Source: JABWAM01 sp964653025 (GTDB lineage Bacteria > Verrucomicrobiota > Verrucomicrobiia > JABWAM01). From it: a DNA stretch of 64,000 bases. The translations under genes and the position numbers were made by a program. The notes below the pieces were generated by a model. That model worked only from the letters and a program-made list of their open reading frames with translations, made no database searches and was not told the origin of the DNA. The stretch covers positions 1 to 64,000 of the forward strand of contig CAZZBZ010000006.1 in the NCBI GenBank assembly GCA_964653025.1, in the 5' to 3' direction. Below, in pieces: positions 16,086 through 24,892 of this stretch (within the stretch, counting starts at the first letter, position 1; every line of letters starts with the position of its first letter).

Positions 16086-16520
16086 TCAGACCTCCGCGAT
16101 GTCCACCATGCGCTTCTCGAGCGCCGATTTCACCCCGGCCAAGCAGATGCGCGTGGCCCGCAAGGCGCTTTCGACCGGGCTGACCGGCTCCTTGCGAAGG
16201 CCCCGGATCTCCTCGACGAACGCGCCCAGCATCCGGGCGTACCCCTTGTCCGGTTCCGCGGTGAAGAGCTTCCAGATGTCCCCGCTGCGTTCCGCTTCCC
16301 GACATGCCTCGCGCTTCTTGGCGAGCCAGACGGAGAGCCCTCCCTTGCTTCCGACGTTCGGGTGACGATCCTTGAGCATGGGGTAGATCTTGCGCGCAGG
16401 GGCGTCCGCGATCCCTGTGGTTCGCACCTCGATCTCCGTCCAGCGCTGGCGTTTCCATGCCTTGATGGCCTCTTCGCGCCACGCGCACGGCGGGTCCGCA
16501 GCGCCTCTTTGTGGGCCCAC
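16086..16520 (-). pseudogene. C-terminal remnant of a Gfo/Idh/MocA-like oxidoreductase
   Basis: A 144-residue frame without signal, Rossmann fold or good start. The end, YARMLGAFVEEIRGLRKE...ESALRATRICLAGVKSALEK, follows the C-terminal helix pattern of Gfo/Idh/MocA enzymes, where a dehydrogenase normally closes with a short helix ending in a CLAxxxSAxxG-like segment. The nucleotide-binding half is missing, since the PEP-CTERM gene ends only 36 bp upstream. The most likely history is replacement of the N-terminal part by insertion of the PEP-CTERM gene. It could instead be an unknown small protein. Confidence 0.45.
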
Positions 16521-16555
16521 TTGCGGCGATCGCTGAATGCACCGGTCGCGCGCGG

Positions 16556-18409
16556 TCAGGCGAGCGGTGTCTTGCGTGCGAAGAAGGCGCCTCCGGCTGC
16601 GAGCACCAGCAGGATGGCCATCGTGGAGGGCTCCGGAATGGTGACGTAGAACCCACCATCCTCGAAGGACCAGGAAAGCGACGACCCGTTAATGAAGCTC
16701 ACGTCGGTATCGGTCGGGTTGCCGAGGGCCGCGTTCCATGAAACCAAGAGGAGGTTGCTGGCGACCATGGGGCGGGTGAAGTTGGCGAGGTCCACCTGGA
16801 TTGATCCTCCATGGGTGAACGAACCCGTGATGACCAGGAAGTCGTAGTTGCCTCCCGCGGTGAGAACGAGGTTCGAAACGTCGCCGATCTCAAGCTGGAT
16901 CACGAGGTTGCTGTTGTTCCAGTTTCCGAAGTTGGTAATCACCCCCGGACTATTGCCGACATTTACGATCCCACCGGCCGCCCCTGCGACGTTCCCCGCG
17001 ATGGAACCCGTGCCACGCACGGTCGCGTTGCTGCCGATTCCAAGGCCACCCTGGAAGGTGTGGGTTCCCCCGGAAAGGTCGAAAACCACCGGTGTGCCCC
17101 CGCCACCGAGGCTGAGGATCGCCCCGTTATTGATGAGCGTGGACTTTGAACGAAGAAGCCCGCCGCTGAACTGGAACACGGACGCCACGCCATTGGTCGC
17201 GAGGAGGCGGTCAACCGCGCCCGTCCCTCCTGCCATAAGGAACGTCCCGTTCTGCACATCGAACACACCCGTCCCGGTGGAGTTGGATACGGCGAGGAAT
17301 CCACCGCTATTGGTGAACGCACCGGCGCGAATGGAAACGCGGTTGGCCCACAGGTCGCCACCAGCCTTGGTCACCACGCCCATTCCCGCGGACGCCTTGC
17401 CGAGGAACACCTCAGCGCTGCCCGCCCCGTTCGTCACCCGCAGGACGCCGGCATCGCTCATCAGGAGTTCACCCACCGCTTGACCGCCGTCCCCCAAGTA
17501 AACGTTGGAGCCGACAAGTAGGCTGCCGCCACTCAGGTTCACCCTCGCATGGTTGCTGGCCCCAATGGTGGTGTCCGATTTTTGGACGAATGAACCGCCG
17601 GAGATATTGAGTTCGGCCCACGAGGTGGGGTTGGTGGTGAGGTTGAGGATAAGCGGGCTGGCGTTGGTCACCGTTCCCCCGGTCACCTCCATGCGCGCAT
17701 CGGCGTGAGCGTTGTTAAGACCGTAGCCCAACGTGATCGAGCTGCCGTTATTGACCAGGGCGCCTCCGACCACGCGGACGGTTCCTGTCCCCGAGTACCC
17801 CACGACGATTGCCTTTTGGCTCAAGAGGAGCCCATTGCTCACCGTCATGAGCGCGTTGTCACCGGCAAACCCCCCGACATACATGTTCCTCGAACCGTTG
17901 TATGTGAAGGAACCTCCATCCACCAAGAGAGTGCCGTTCCCGTTGATGGACGGATTGCTGGCGAAGTAAACCGTGCCGCCGAGGACGTTGAATTGCGCGC
18001 CCCTGATGGTGATGGTTTTGCTCGGCCCGCCCTGCAGGTTGCTATAGGTTCCTCCCGCATGAACGTTCACGATGCTGCCTGTGTCGAACAACTGCGCACC
18101 CGACACCTGGAAGCCGTTTGTGCGGATGTTGAGCGTCGTGGACCCCCCCGTCGCGATATTCTTGATGGACAGGTTCGTCAGGGAGACACCGGGCTGTAAG
18201 AACTCCACCTTGTAGTGGGAGGCGACGGCACTCGTCAGGAGCGCGTTCGTTGCAGAAATGCCCCCTACGCCATTGTCCCAGTTGGCGACGGCATCCCATG
18301 CGTTGTTCGCATTGGAGTAGTTCGTCCACGTGGTGGTTTGGCCCAGCAGGCAAGGACTGCCCAATGCCAACGCAAGGAGGATCGCAAGATGGATATGGCG
18401 GGTTTTCAT
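16556..18409 (-). CDS. PEP-CTERM protein with autotransporter-type beta-strand repeats
   Basis: A 617-residue exported protein from the ATG at 18409. That start gives a basic signal peptide (MKTRHIHLAILLALALG); an open frame further upstream is not needed. The body is Gly/Asn/Ser/Thr-rich with short repeated strands such as GGTVYFAS, LLVDGGSFTYNGS, VVGYSGTGTVRVVGGALV and LSGGTHTFQGG, as in beta-helical autotransporter-associated repeats. The C terminus is a canonical exosortase signal: IPEPST, hydrophobic MAILLVLAAGGAFFA, then RK. It is a probable surface adhesin or matrix protein. It is embedded in the sugar-metabolism run, 47 bp after a Gfo/Idh/MocA gene. Confidence 0.88.
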   Translation of the reverse strand: MKTRHIHLAILLALALGSPCLLGQTTTWTNYSNANNAWDAVANWDNGVGGISATNALLTSAVASHYKVEFLQPGVSLTNLSIKNIATGGSTTLNIRTNGFQVSGAQLFDTGSIVNVHAGGTYSNLQGGPSKTITIRGAQFNVLGGTVYFASNPSINGNGTLLVDGGSFTYNGSRNMYVGGFAGDNALMTVSNGLLLSQKAIVVGYSGTGTVRVVGGALVNNGSSITLGYGLNNAHADARMEVTGGTVTNASPLILNLTTNPTSWAELNISGGSFVQKSDTTIGASNHARVNLSGGSLLVGSNVYLGDGGQAVGELLMSDAGVLRVTNGAGSAEVFLGKASAGMGVVTKAGGDLWANRVSIRAGAFTNSGGFLAVSNSTGTGVFDVQNGTFLMAGGTGAVDRLLATNGVASVFQFSGGLLRSKSTLINNGAILSLGGGGTPVVFDLSGGTHTFQGGLGIGSNATVRGTGSIAGNVAGAAGGIVNVGNSPGVITNFGNWNNSNLVIQLEIGDVSNLVLTAGGNYDFLVITGSFTHGGSIQVDLANFTRPMVASNLLLVSWNAALGNPTDTDVSFINGSSLSWSFEDGGFYVTIPEPSTMAILLVLAAGGAFFARKTPLA

Positions 18410-18456
18410 AGAGGTTGAAGGGCCGGGGAAACGCGTGTCTGTCGTTCTTAGGATTC

Positions 18457-19476
18457 TTAGGAAGAAGCAAGGGGAATCGAGTCCGGGGCGGACGGCACCT
18501 GCGCGGAACACAACGGCGAGGACCCGGGTATTTTAGTGTCGGTTTGCGAAGGAATCAAGCGGTATTTGGCTTTTCGATAGTCGCTGGCGAAACCAGCCCC
18601 ATCGTACGAGCAAGAGGGCATCGTCGACAGTTCCGCGATTCGGACTTCGCGATTCCCCTCATTCCACGATACCTGTGCCGCGAGGGCAGCGAGTTCGGGT
18701 TCGACCAGCACATCCCACGGGACGGGGGCCAGGGCGGCCTTTCCCGACAGGAAGGGGAGGGTCGCCTCGAGCAGGGCGTGATAGATGCGCGCGTTGTTTA
18801 CGGATAGCTGATGGACGCCCTTCTCGGTGATGATGGTGCTGTAAAAAGGCAGGCTCGCCACCTGCTTTCCGATCACAACCATTCCGATGCGGCCGTCAGA
18901 CCAATTCAGTTGAACGTGCCTCTGAACGCTGGTCCCGAGGTGTCGCACGCTGACGATACCAGACCCCAGGATCCCGCAGAGATGGGAGTAGGCGTGGATC
19001 CCATAGTTGAAGTCATCCACTCCGCAGCCGCAGATGACGGTGTGAGGGGTGCCACGCTCAAGCACGGGTTGCTCAAGGAAACGGAGGGTCTCGTCAGCGA
19101 ACCTGAGGCAGGAGCCCCCGGTGATGCGCATTCCGCGATCGGCCCAAGACTTGAACTCGAGGAGGTCTTTCAGGTTTCCCGCAATCGGCTTGTCGACGAG
19201 GATCGCCCTGCCGGCTTCCACAAAGGGGCGAGCACGTTCCACGTGGGCATCCCAGTTGGAGGAGTGAATGATGGCACAATCCACTTTCGCGGCCATGGCG
19301 GCCAGCGAGGGAAAGACCACGGGAATGGATAACTTCGCCACGAAATCGCGGACATACTCTGGGGGGTGCACATCCCCGGCGTCCCAGACGCCGGTCACCT
19401 CGTGCCCCATCTCCCGCAGGATCGGGATCCACTTGACGGGATGACTGGTGTCCAAGTCGACAATTCCGATTTTCAT
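18457..19476 (-). CDS. Gfo/Idh/MocA-family oxidoreductase
   Basis: A 339-residue dehydrogenase-like protein. The N-terminal Rossmann start is MKIGIVDLDTSH, without the usual GxGxxG but with the beta-alpha-beta pattern kept. Lys96 in VDKPIAG takes the place of the family EKP lysine. The middle contains GCGVDDFNYGIHAYSH, with a His in the usual proton-relay region. These enzymes oxidise or reduce sugars, inositols or their derivatives with NAD(P). The last 30 residues (from TDTKIPGSS) look like read-through tail. It is 28 bp after the hydroxyacid dehydrogenase gene in the same direction. Confidence 0.82.
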   Translation of the reverse strand: MKIGIVDLDTSHPVKWIPILREMGHEVTGVWDAGDVHPPEYVRDFVAKLSIPVVFPSLAAMAAKVDCAIIHSSNWDAHVERARPFVEAGRAILVDKPIAGNLKDLLEFKSWADRGMRITGGSCLRFADETLRFLEQPVLERGTPHTVICGCGVDDFNYGIHAYSHLCGILGSGIVSVRHLGTSVQRHVQLNWSDGRIGMVVIGKQVASLPFYSTIITEKGVHQLSVNNARIYHALLEATLPFLSGKAALAPVPWDVLVEPELAALAAQVSWNEGNREVRIAELSTMPSCSYDGAGFASDYRKAKYRLIPSQTDTKIPGSSPLCSAQVPSAPDSIPLASS

Positions 19477-19504
19477 AAAGAAGTCACAGCTCTGGGATCT
19501 GGGC

Positions 19505-20530
19505 TCACGCCATGCGCTCGAACATCTCGCGGGTCACTTCGCCGGAAATGGGGCGCCCCTCGACAAAGGCAAGAATCTGATCCACCGCCATGCGGCCCTG
19601 ACGGAGACAACCGTTCGAGACCGCCCCGGCGAGATGCGGAGTCAGAACCACGTTGGGAAGACGACGGAAGGGATGGTCGGCCGCCGGGGGTTCCGGGTCC
19701 GTGACATCGATGAACGCGGAGATGCGCCCGGTTTCGAGTTCGGCAAGGAGGGCCTGCTCATCCACAACCATCCCACGGGCGGTATTAATGAAGATGGCTC
19801 CATCTTTCATCGCGCGGAAATGCTGCGCCTTGAGAAGCTGCTTGGTTGCGGGGAGGGCGGGCGCGTGCAGGGAGACCACGTGGCTCTGGCAGACAAGGTC
19901 GTCAAGCGTGGCGAGGGTGCACCCGAGATCGCGGGCCGTCTCGGGTTTCATGTAGGGATCGTAAAGCAGGATGCGGACCTCGAAGTTGCGCAGCAGGCGA
20001 ATCAGGTGCAGTCCGGCCCGGCTGGCGGAGATCACGCCGACGGTGACGCGGTAGAGTTCCCGGACCGCCATGCGGCCTGTCCCCAACGTCGGATCGCTCC
20101 ACTTGCCGAGGCGCGTCCAGTCGCGGGACGGGAAAAACCCCTTCAACCCGGCGATGGCCATCCCGAGGGCGGTTTCGGCAACCCCCACGGCGATGGCGTC
20201 GTTGGTGGTTGCGATGCGGAGCCCGCGCGTCCAGATATCCGGGGGGACCAGGCGTTTGATGCTGCCGGCCGCGTGGACGAGAAGCCCGAGGTTGGGCAAG
20301 GAATCGAGGAACTTCGCCGCGAGTGGCGGGGTGCCCCAGCCGGTCACAAGGATCCCGATGCGGTCGGCGAACTCCGCCTCGATGGTCGGCGTAGCCCCGG
20401 TCCCTTCGCCGAGAATGACCGGGAGGCGCGCCTGAAGCGCCGCCATATCTTCCGGATCGAAGCAGCGCCTGCGGTTAGTCTCCGGCAGGTGGAGATAGGC
20501 GCGTTGGAGGGAAGGGGGAAGGGGAGGCAT
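19505..20530 (-). CDS. D-isomer-specific 2-hydroxyacid dehydrogenase family protein
   Basis: About 341 residues from the ATG at 20530; an alternative GTG at 20557 would overlap the upstream gene. The NAD-binding domain starts near 160, but the glycine motif reads VGVISASRAG rather than GxGxxG. Arg252 (NTARG), an acidic residue near 280 (VTDPEPP) and His299 (LTPHLAG) match the catalytic Arg-Glu-His triad of this family. Such enzymes interconvert 2-oxo and 2-hydroxy acids. Only five bases separate it from the propeller gene, so it belongs to the same transcript. Confidence 0.82.
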   Translation of the reverse strand: MPPLPPSLQRAYLHLPETNRRRCFDPEDMAALQARLPVILGEGTGATPTIEAEFADRIGILVTGWGTPPLAAKFLDSLPNLGLLVHAAGSIKRLVPPDIWTRGLRIATTNDAIAVGVAETALGMAIAGLKGFFPSRDWTRLGKWSDPTLGTGRMAVRELYRVTVGVISASRAGLHLIRLLRNFEVRILLYDPYMKPETARDLGCTLATLDDLVCQSHVVSLHAPALPATKQLLKAQHFRAMKDGAIFINTARGMVVDEQALLAELETGRISAFIDVTDPEPPAADHPFRRLPNVVLTPHLAGAVSNGCLRQGRMAVDQILAFVEGRPISGEVTREMFERMA

Positions 20531-20535
20531 CGGGG

Positions 20536-23106
20536 TCAGGTGGGGGGAGGTCTCCACCGCATGAGGTTGATGCCGACGGAAAAATAGACGTTGCCGTCGC
20601 GGTCACACACGACTCCCGCCCCGATCTCCTGGCCGTCGATAAGTTGGGCGACCATCGTGCAGTTTTCGGGATGATTCGCAGGAGCACGGAAAATGGCCTG
20701 GCCGAGGGAACCGTAAATCGAACGGCTTCGGGCATCCCAGGCGAGCGTGGCTCTCCACGGCACGGAGGTGGAGGTGCGAAGAGATCTCCGGAAGCTCACG
20801 GAGAACGTGTTGGGGTCAACCCCGAACCATTCGCCTTCCCGGGTCAGCCCGCAGATCGGCCCGTCCGGTACAACGAGTAACGCGGCGATGGAAATGGCTC
20901 CAGGGACCTGGACCGTGCGAAGGACCTGATGCTTGTCGAGATCCCATTCAGCCAGCGTGGCGGTTTCAGCGACGGTCGCGCTTCCAGACCCCCCGTGGAC
21001 CGAACTCCCCAGGTAGAGGCGCCGCCGTCCGTCATCCACGGCGAGAGCGGCGATGCTTTGGCGCGGGATGACGGAGCGCCAAACAGTGAAGGTTTCCTCC
21101 CCCTTGCGCAGGCACGCGAGCGCCCCGTTGTGCAGCCCGTAGCCGGGAGCGGTGCCCACATAGACGTTTCCAGACCGGTCGGAGACCATCGCCCAGGGAC
21201 GATCCTGTTCCTGGCCAATTCGGCCAATGGTGCGGACCCCTTGACTGGGTTCGGAGGGATTAAAGGTATGGACGGTGGCATGCGTGTAGGTTCCCAGATA
21301 GAGCCTGCCATTGGCGGCGCACATGGAATCCACCTGCCCCGCCTTGAAAGACGTGATTTCGCGAAGATCATGGATTTGCCTTGTGGCCGGATCGAAGGCC
21401 ATCAAGACCGACGGCTTCGTCGAGGCATAGATCCGCCCATCCGGCCCCAGGGCGATGGAGTAGATGGATTTTACCCCACCCCCATAGGGAAGCGGAATCG
21501 AGACATGCTCGCCTCCTTCGCTCCATTTCCTTAAGAGGACCTTGGTGGCGCTCGCCTCGACAATTTGCCAGCCATTCTCGAGTCGAGGCTGGGCGGGAAA
21601 GGACGGGGGCATGCAACCCATTGCCTGTCGCACCCCATTGGCGACCTGTTCCACCTTGCCTCCCGGGGAGATTTTGAGGCAACGTCCTTCGCTGGCGGGG
21701 GTTGCGATCCCCGGGTAAGCGTACACAAGCCCATCCTCGCCCATGTAGACCCGGGGGACATGGTTGGTGACCCAGTCCTTGGGCCACACGTCCCTTTTCG
21801 CCCCGGAAACCGGGTTGTATTCGAAGAGGGCCTGCGAGCGCATGCCCACCGCGGCGTAGACAAGTCCATCGCGCCCGACGGCCCCGAAGCAGGCATGGGT
21901 CTGGTCGGGACTCAGCGCGCCGAGGTTGGTGATTTTCCGCGTCTTTGGATCAAGAGAAAACAGGAGGTTGCCCGGGTTGGTCCCCCCGTAGATGGTGCCG
22001 TCGGGCGCCGTCTTGAGCCAGTAGACCATGGTCTCGTTTTCAATGCCGCCCAACTGCTCGACGCGGTTCTCCTTCGGATCGAAGCAGAAGAGAAAGGCAC
22101 CGGGAGCCTGGGAGGTCCCGAGATAAACCCTGCCATCCTTCCCGGTCGTGATACCGTAAGGCATGCCGCTGAGTTCGTGCTTGGTCACCTCACGCGTCGC
22201 CAGGTCGACCACCAGGATGAAACGATCACGTCGGAAAGCCATCACGAGCAGTTGGCCTGCGCCCCTCGGGTTCGGGCAAAGGGTCCAATCGTGGAGCGAG
22301 GCCGGGCTTTCGCCCGCCGGGCCCAATACCTCGATGCGGTCGTTCAGCAGCGCTTGCGGTACGCCCAAGGGGAGCTTCGGCAAGGAAGCCGCGGGGGGGC
22401 GCCCCGTCGTGGTGGCGGTCGCGCTTTTCTGCTTGCTGAGATCACCGAACCAGGGGGGCTCATGGGTGTCGGCGCCCTGGCCAACATCGAGTTCCTCCTG
22501 GCTCATGAGGCGGACACTCCCATCGCAGAAAAGGACGTGGGCCTTCTTCCCATCGAAACCAAACTGCATCCCTCCGTTTGGGTAAGCCTGGTACCAGCCC
22601 AAGCCCGGCTGTTTGATCGCTTCACTTTCGACAAGCAGGAGTGTTGCCCCGGCGTTGGGGACCTCCCGTACCAGCCGTCGACGGGGGCCAATCTCTCCGC
22701 CCTTGGCATCGGCTCCAAGCGCATAGGTGTTGTAGCCGTAGCTCACGAGGCTGGCCTTGCCTCCTCGACGGAAGCTCATCGGCACGGACGGAGAGAAGAA
22801 GGGGCCATCGATCCTGACATGTCCCGGCGGAGAGGGATCATGGAGAGCCTTCTTCAGCAGTTCGGGCCACAGCAGCACCCGACCGCCATCGCCCTTGAGG
22901 GACAGCGGGGGAAACTCGCCGCCGTGATCCTTGCGCCATACCTGGAAGGCCTCGTAGAGCTCAAGTAGGTTCTTCTTCACCTGGGGGTCGGGCTCCTCGG
23001 CCCGTGTGGACGGGGGGGGGGTGATACCCCCAAGCAGAACAGCCAACAAGATCCCTCCTTTGATCAGCGCTCTGCACAGGCTTACGGGTGTTGAGCGGGT
23101 GTTCAT
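20536..23106 (-). CDS. Fusion of a pseudopilin-like globular domain with a beta-propeller
   Basis: An 856-residue exported protein from the ATG at 23106. Residues 1-35 are an ordinary signal peptide (ALIKGGILLAVLLGGI) in place of a type IV pilin helix. Residues 38-215 copy the globular part of the pseudopilin encoded just upstream: EAIKQPGLGWYQAY here against EATTQPYVGWYGSY there, HVLFCDGSV against NVLFADVHA, and PWFG at the end of both. From about 240 to 855 the protein has repeated strands with the DG(R/K/L)(V/I)Y motif (KDGRVYLGTSQ, GDGLVYAYPG-like, DGRIYAST, NVYVGTAPG) typical of YVTN/SMP-30-like propellers. It may be a surface-exposed sensor or binding protein. Confidence 0.8.
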   Translation of the reverse strand: MNTRSTPVSLCRALIKGGILLAVLLGGITPPPSTRAEEPDPQVKKNLLELYEAFQVWRKDHGGEFPPLSLKGDGGRVLLWPELLKKALHDPSPPGHVRIDGPFFSPSVPMSFRRGGKASLVSYGYNTYALGADAKGGEIGPRRRLVREVPNAGATLLLVESEAIKQPGLGWYQAYPNGGMQFGFDGKKAHVLFCDGSVRLMSQEELDVGQGADTHEPPWFGDLSKQKSATATTTGRPPAASLPKLPLGVPQALLNDRIEVLGPAGESPASLHDWTLCPNPRGAGQLLVMAFRRDRFILVVDLATREVTKHELSGMPYGITTGKDGRVYLGTSQAPGAFLFCFDPKENRVEQLGGIENETMVYWLKTAPDGTIYGGTNPGNLLFSLDPKTRKITNLGALSPDQTHACFGAVGRDGLVYAAVGMRSQALFEYNPVSGAKRDVWPKDWVTNHVPRVYMGEDGLVYAYPGIATPASEGRCLKISPGGKVEQVANGVRQAMGCMPPSFPAQPRLENGWQIVEASATKVLLRKWSEGGEHVSIPLPYGGGVKSIYSIALGPDGRIYASTKPSVLMAFDPATRQIHDLREITSFKAGQVDSMCAANGRLYLGTYTHATVHTFNPSEPSQGVRTIGRIGQEQDRPWAMVSDRSGNVYVGTAPGYGLHNGALACLRKGEETFTVWRSVIPRQSIAALAVDDGRRRLYLGSSVHGGSGSATVAETATLAEWDLDKHQVLRTVQVPGAISIAALLVVPDGPICGLTREGEWFGVDPNTFSVSFRRSLRTSTSVPWRATLAWDARSRSIYGSLGQAIFRAPANHPENCTMVAQLIDGQEIGAGVVCDRDGNVYFSVGINLMRWRPPPT

Positions 23107-23122
23107 GCGCAGATGCGGGTGA

Positions 23123-23833
23123 CTACTTGCAGTTGTTGCCGAACCATGGCGCGTTGTCCGTGTCGGGCGTGGCTCCAGTGACCAGTTGGTCTCTTGTCCG
23201 CGATTCCGCGTGGACGTCCGCAAAAAGCACATTTGCGCGTCCCTCGTGCCGCTCGAAGAAGAACGCGGGATGACAATATGAACCGTACCACCCGACGTAC
23301 GGTTGGGTGGTGGCCTCGATGTCCACGAGCATCAGCGTCTGCTCCGTTGGACTGCGCAGGTCCTTCCGCAGCTTCGTATTGCCGTCTGTCCAGGGGGTCA
23401 TCCCGCCCCCAACCCCGTAGTGGCTCAGGCCATAGCTGACATAGGAGGCGGAGAGGTTCCGATCCTTTATGGGCACCGAAGGGCAATAAAACACTCCCCG
23501 GGGATCGAGGTTGTAGCCGCTGGTGTTGTCCCCGACGTAGCGTTTCAGCAACACACCCCAGGCATAGTGTTCGGTAGCCGCCGTCGCAAGGTTCGGGGCA
23601 AAGCGAACCGGTGGAAAGTAGCCGTCGAAATCGTTGCGGTAGGCCATGATTGCCAGCCCGATCTGGCGGAGTTGGCCGGTGCAGGCGGTGCTTCGCGCCA
23701 TGGCACGCGCGCGCCCCAGGGACGGCATCAGCAGGGCTGCGAGGATCGCAATGATTGCGATCACCACGAGAAGTTCGATCAGCGTGAAACCCCTTCCATC
23801 GCACCGACATGGCTCCGCCGGGGTGGTACCCAT
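23123..23833 (-). CDS. Pseudopilin with prepilin-type cleavage site
   Basis: A 236-residue protein. A short leader ends RG before FTLIELLVVIAIIAILAA, the type IV prepilin cleavage/N-methylation signal with Glu5 of the mature protein. The remaining domain (YRNDFDGYFPPVRF, CPSVPIKDR, YVSYGLSHYG, RHEGRANVLFADVH) resembles the large verrucomicrobial/planctomycete family with a C-terminal H-X9-DG motif; here the last glycine position reads ADVH, so the motif is altered. It should be inserted in the inner membrane and assembled by a type II secretion/type IV pilus system encoded elsewhere. It is the first gene of the AraC-linked run. Confidence 0.9.
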   Translation of the reverse strand: MGTTPAEPCRCDGRGFTLIELLVVIAIIAILAALLMPSLGRARAMARSTACTGQLRQIGLAIMAYRNDFDGYFPPVRFAPNLATAATEHYAWGVLLKRYVGDNTSGYNLDPRGVFYCPSVPIKDRNLSASYVSYGLSHYGVGGGMTPWTDGNTKLRKDLRSPTEQTLMLVDIEATTQPYVGWYGSYCHPAFFFERHEGRANVLFADVHAESRTRDQLVTGATPDTDNAPWFGNNCK

Positions 23834-23869
23834 ACATTTGCCACGTAGTAGACCACACGGGCGAGTCGG

Positions 23870-23910
23870 CGTCTTTACCCGCGGCTGACGTGCTTTTGAC
23901 CAAATCTGCT
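23870..23910 (-). promoter_or_regulatory. Shared upstream site of the pseudopilin operon
   Basis: On the minus strand AGCAGATTTGGTCAAA (23910 to 23895) is followed after 18 bases by AAAGACG (23876-23870). The same pair with the same spacing precedes the gene at 24893. The 16-mer ends 62 bp before the pseudopilin ATG. It contains the palindrome TTTGxxCAAA. It is a likely regulator site plus promoter element; binding by the adjacent AraC protein is inference. Confidence 0.6.
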
Positions 23911-23923
23911 CGACGCCTTTGCG

Positions 23924-24763
23924 TCAGCGACTTTTCCGTCCCCAGGTTAACGGACGAGGCATGCCGTCATCCATGGTGAGGTGGGTGCTCCGGTAAACTG
24001 CCGGGCTGGTGTGGAATACCTTTCGGAAGGCCCGCGTGAACGGATGGACGGAGCAATAGCCGCTGAGTTCTGCAATCCTCTTGATAGGAACCGGTTGCGA
24101 GGCGGTGAGTGCCGTGGCCGCCGCGCGCATCAGTTGATCGAGCAGAAAGCGGCGAGGGGACATGCCAAGCACCAGGCGAAAACTCCTCGAAAAATGCGCC
24201 GTGGAGAGGTGGCATGCCCTCGCCATGGCGCCCACGGTCCAGCGCTCCTGGGGGCACATGATGATCTTCTCAAGGAGCGGAAACAGTTGTGCCCGGAAAG
24301 GACTGAGTTCCACGGGTTGCCTGGGGCTTTCTGGCGTCCGCTGGGGAATTTCGGCGAGTGCCAGGGTGATGGCCGCATCCACCTGCTGGTGGATTAATGA
24401 TCCCCCTTTGAGAAACCTTGCCCCAACGAGATTCAGGATCGCCCGCAGGGCGGGGGAGGCGCGGAACCTCTGAAAGGAGTGTCGTACTAGGGCCCAGAAC
24501 GGTGGGGCAAGGTGAAATTTGAAGGATGCGTGCCGATGGCATGACTTCGAGGTAAACGCATGTCGGAGCAGGGGAGGGATCAACCAACCATCACCAGGAC
24601 GGCCGTCGAAAGGCGGATGGCCTTCGATGAACACCGTGGTTCTTCCCTCGAGGAGGATGTCGAGTTGGAAGTAATGATGGAGGTGCTGCCGCATCTGGTA
24701 GCCCTCGGGAGGAATCGTCGCAAAGTCCACTCTCACGATTTCGGTGACCACAGGACCATGCAT
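23924..24763 (-). CDS. AraC-family transcriptional regulator
   Basis: About 279 residues from the ATG at 24763 (a TTG at 24787 is a possible earlier start). The N-terminal half looks like a cupin sensor domain: HHYFQLDILLEGRTTV, PGDGWLIPPLLRH. The C-terminal 100 residues hold the two helix-turn-helix motifs of AraC: WTVGAMARACHLSTAHFSR with GMSPRRFLLDQLMRAA, and IKRIAELSGYCSVHPFTRAF with HTSPAVYR. It lies between the pseudopilin run and a divergent Gfo/Idh/MocA gene, both preceded by the same 16-bp site, and probably controls both in response to a sugar or sugar acid. Confidence 0.9.
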   Translation of the reverse strand: MHGPVVTEIVRVDFATIPPEGYQMRQHLHHYFQLDILLEGRTTVFIEGHPPFDGRPGDGWLIPPLLRHAFTSKSCHRHASFKFHLAPPFWALVRHSFQRFRASPALRAILNLVGARFLKGGSLIHQQVDAAITLALAEIPQRTPESPRQPVELSPFRAQLFPLLEKIIMCPQERWTVGAMARACHLSTAHFSRSFRLVLGMSPRRFLLDQLMRAAATALTASQPVPIKRIAELSGYCSVHPFTRAFRKVFHTSPAVYRSTHLTMDDGMPRPLTWGRKSR

Positions 24764-24822
24764 GGGATGAAGGAGAAGGGGGCACAACGTGTAGTTGCTC
24801 GCGGGGTCATGCTAGAGAATAA

Positions 24823-24863
24823 AGCAGATTTGGTCAAATCCGTGGTCGCCCGCGACAAAGACG
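24823..24863 (+). promoter_or_regulatory. Shared upstream site between the AraC gene and the divergent Gfo/Idh/MocA gene
   Basis: AGCAGATTTGGTCAAA at 24823-24838 is identical to the inverted copy at 23895-23910 and is followed after 18 bases by AAAGACG (24857-24863), as there. It ends 55 bp before the ATG at 24893 and begins 60 bp upstream of the AraC ATG at 24763, so it could serve both directions, including autoregulation. Confidence 0.6.
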
Positions 24864-24892
24864 AACCACGGGGATTCGTTCAAAGTAGCGGG

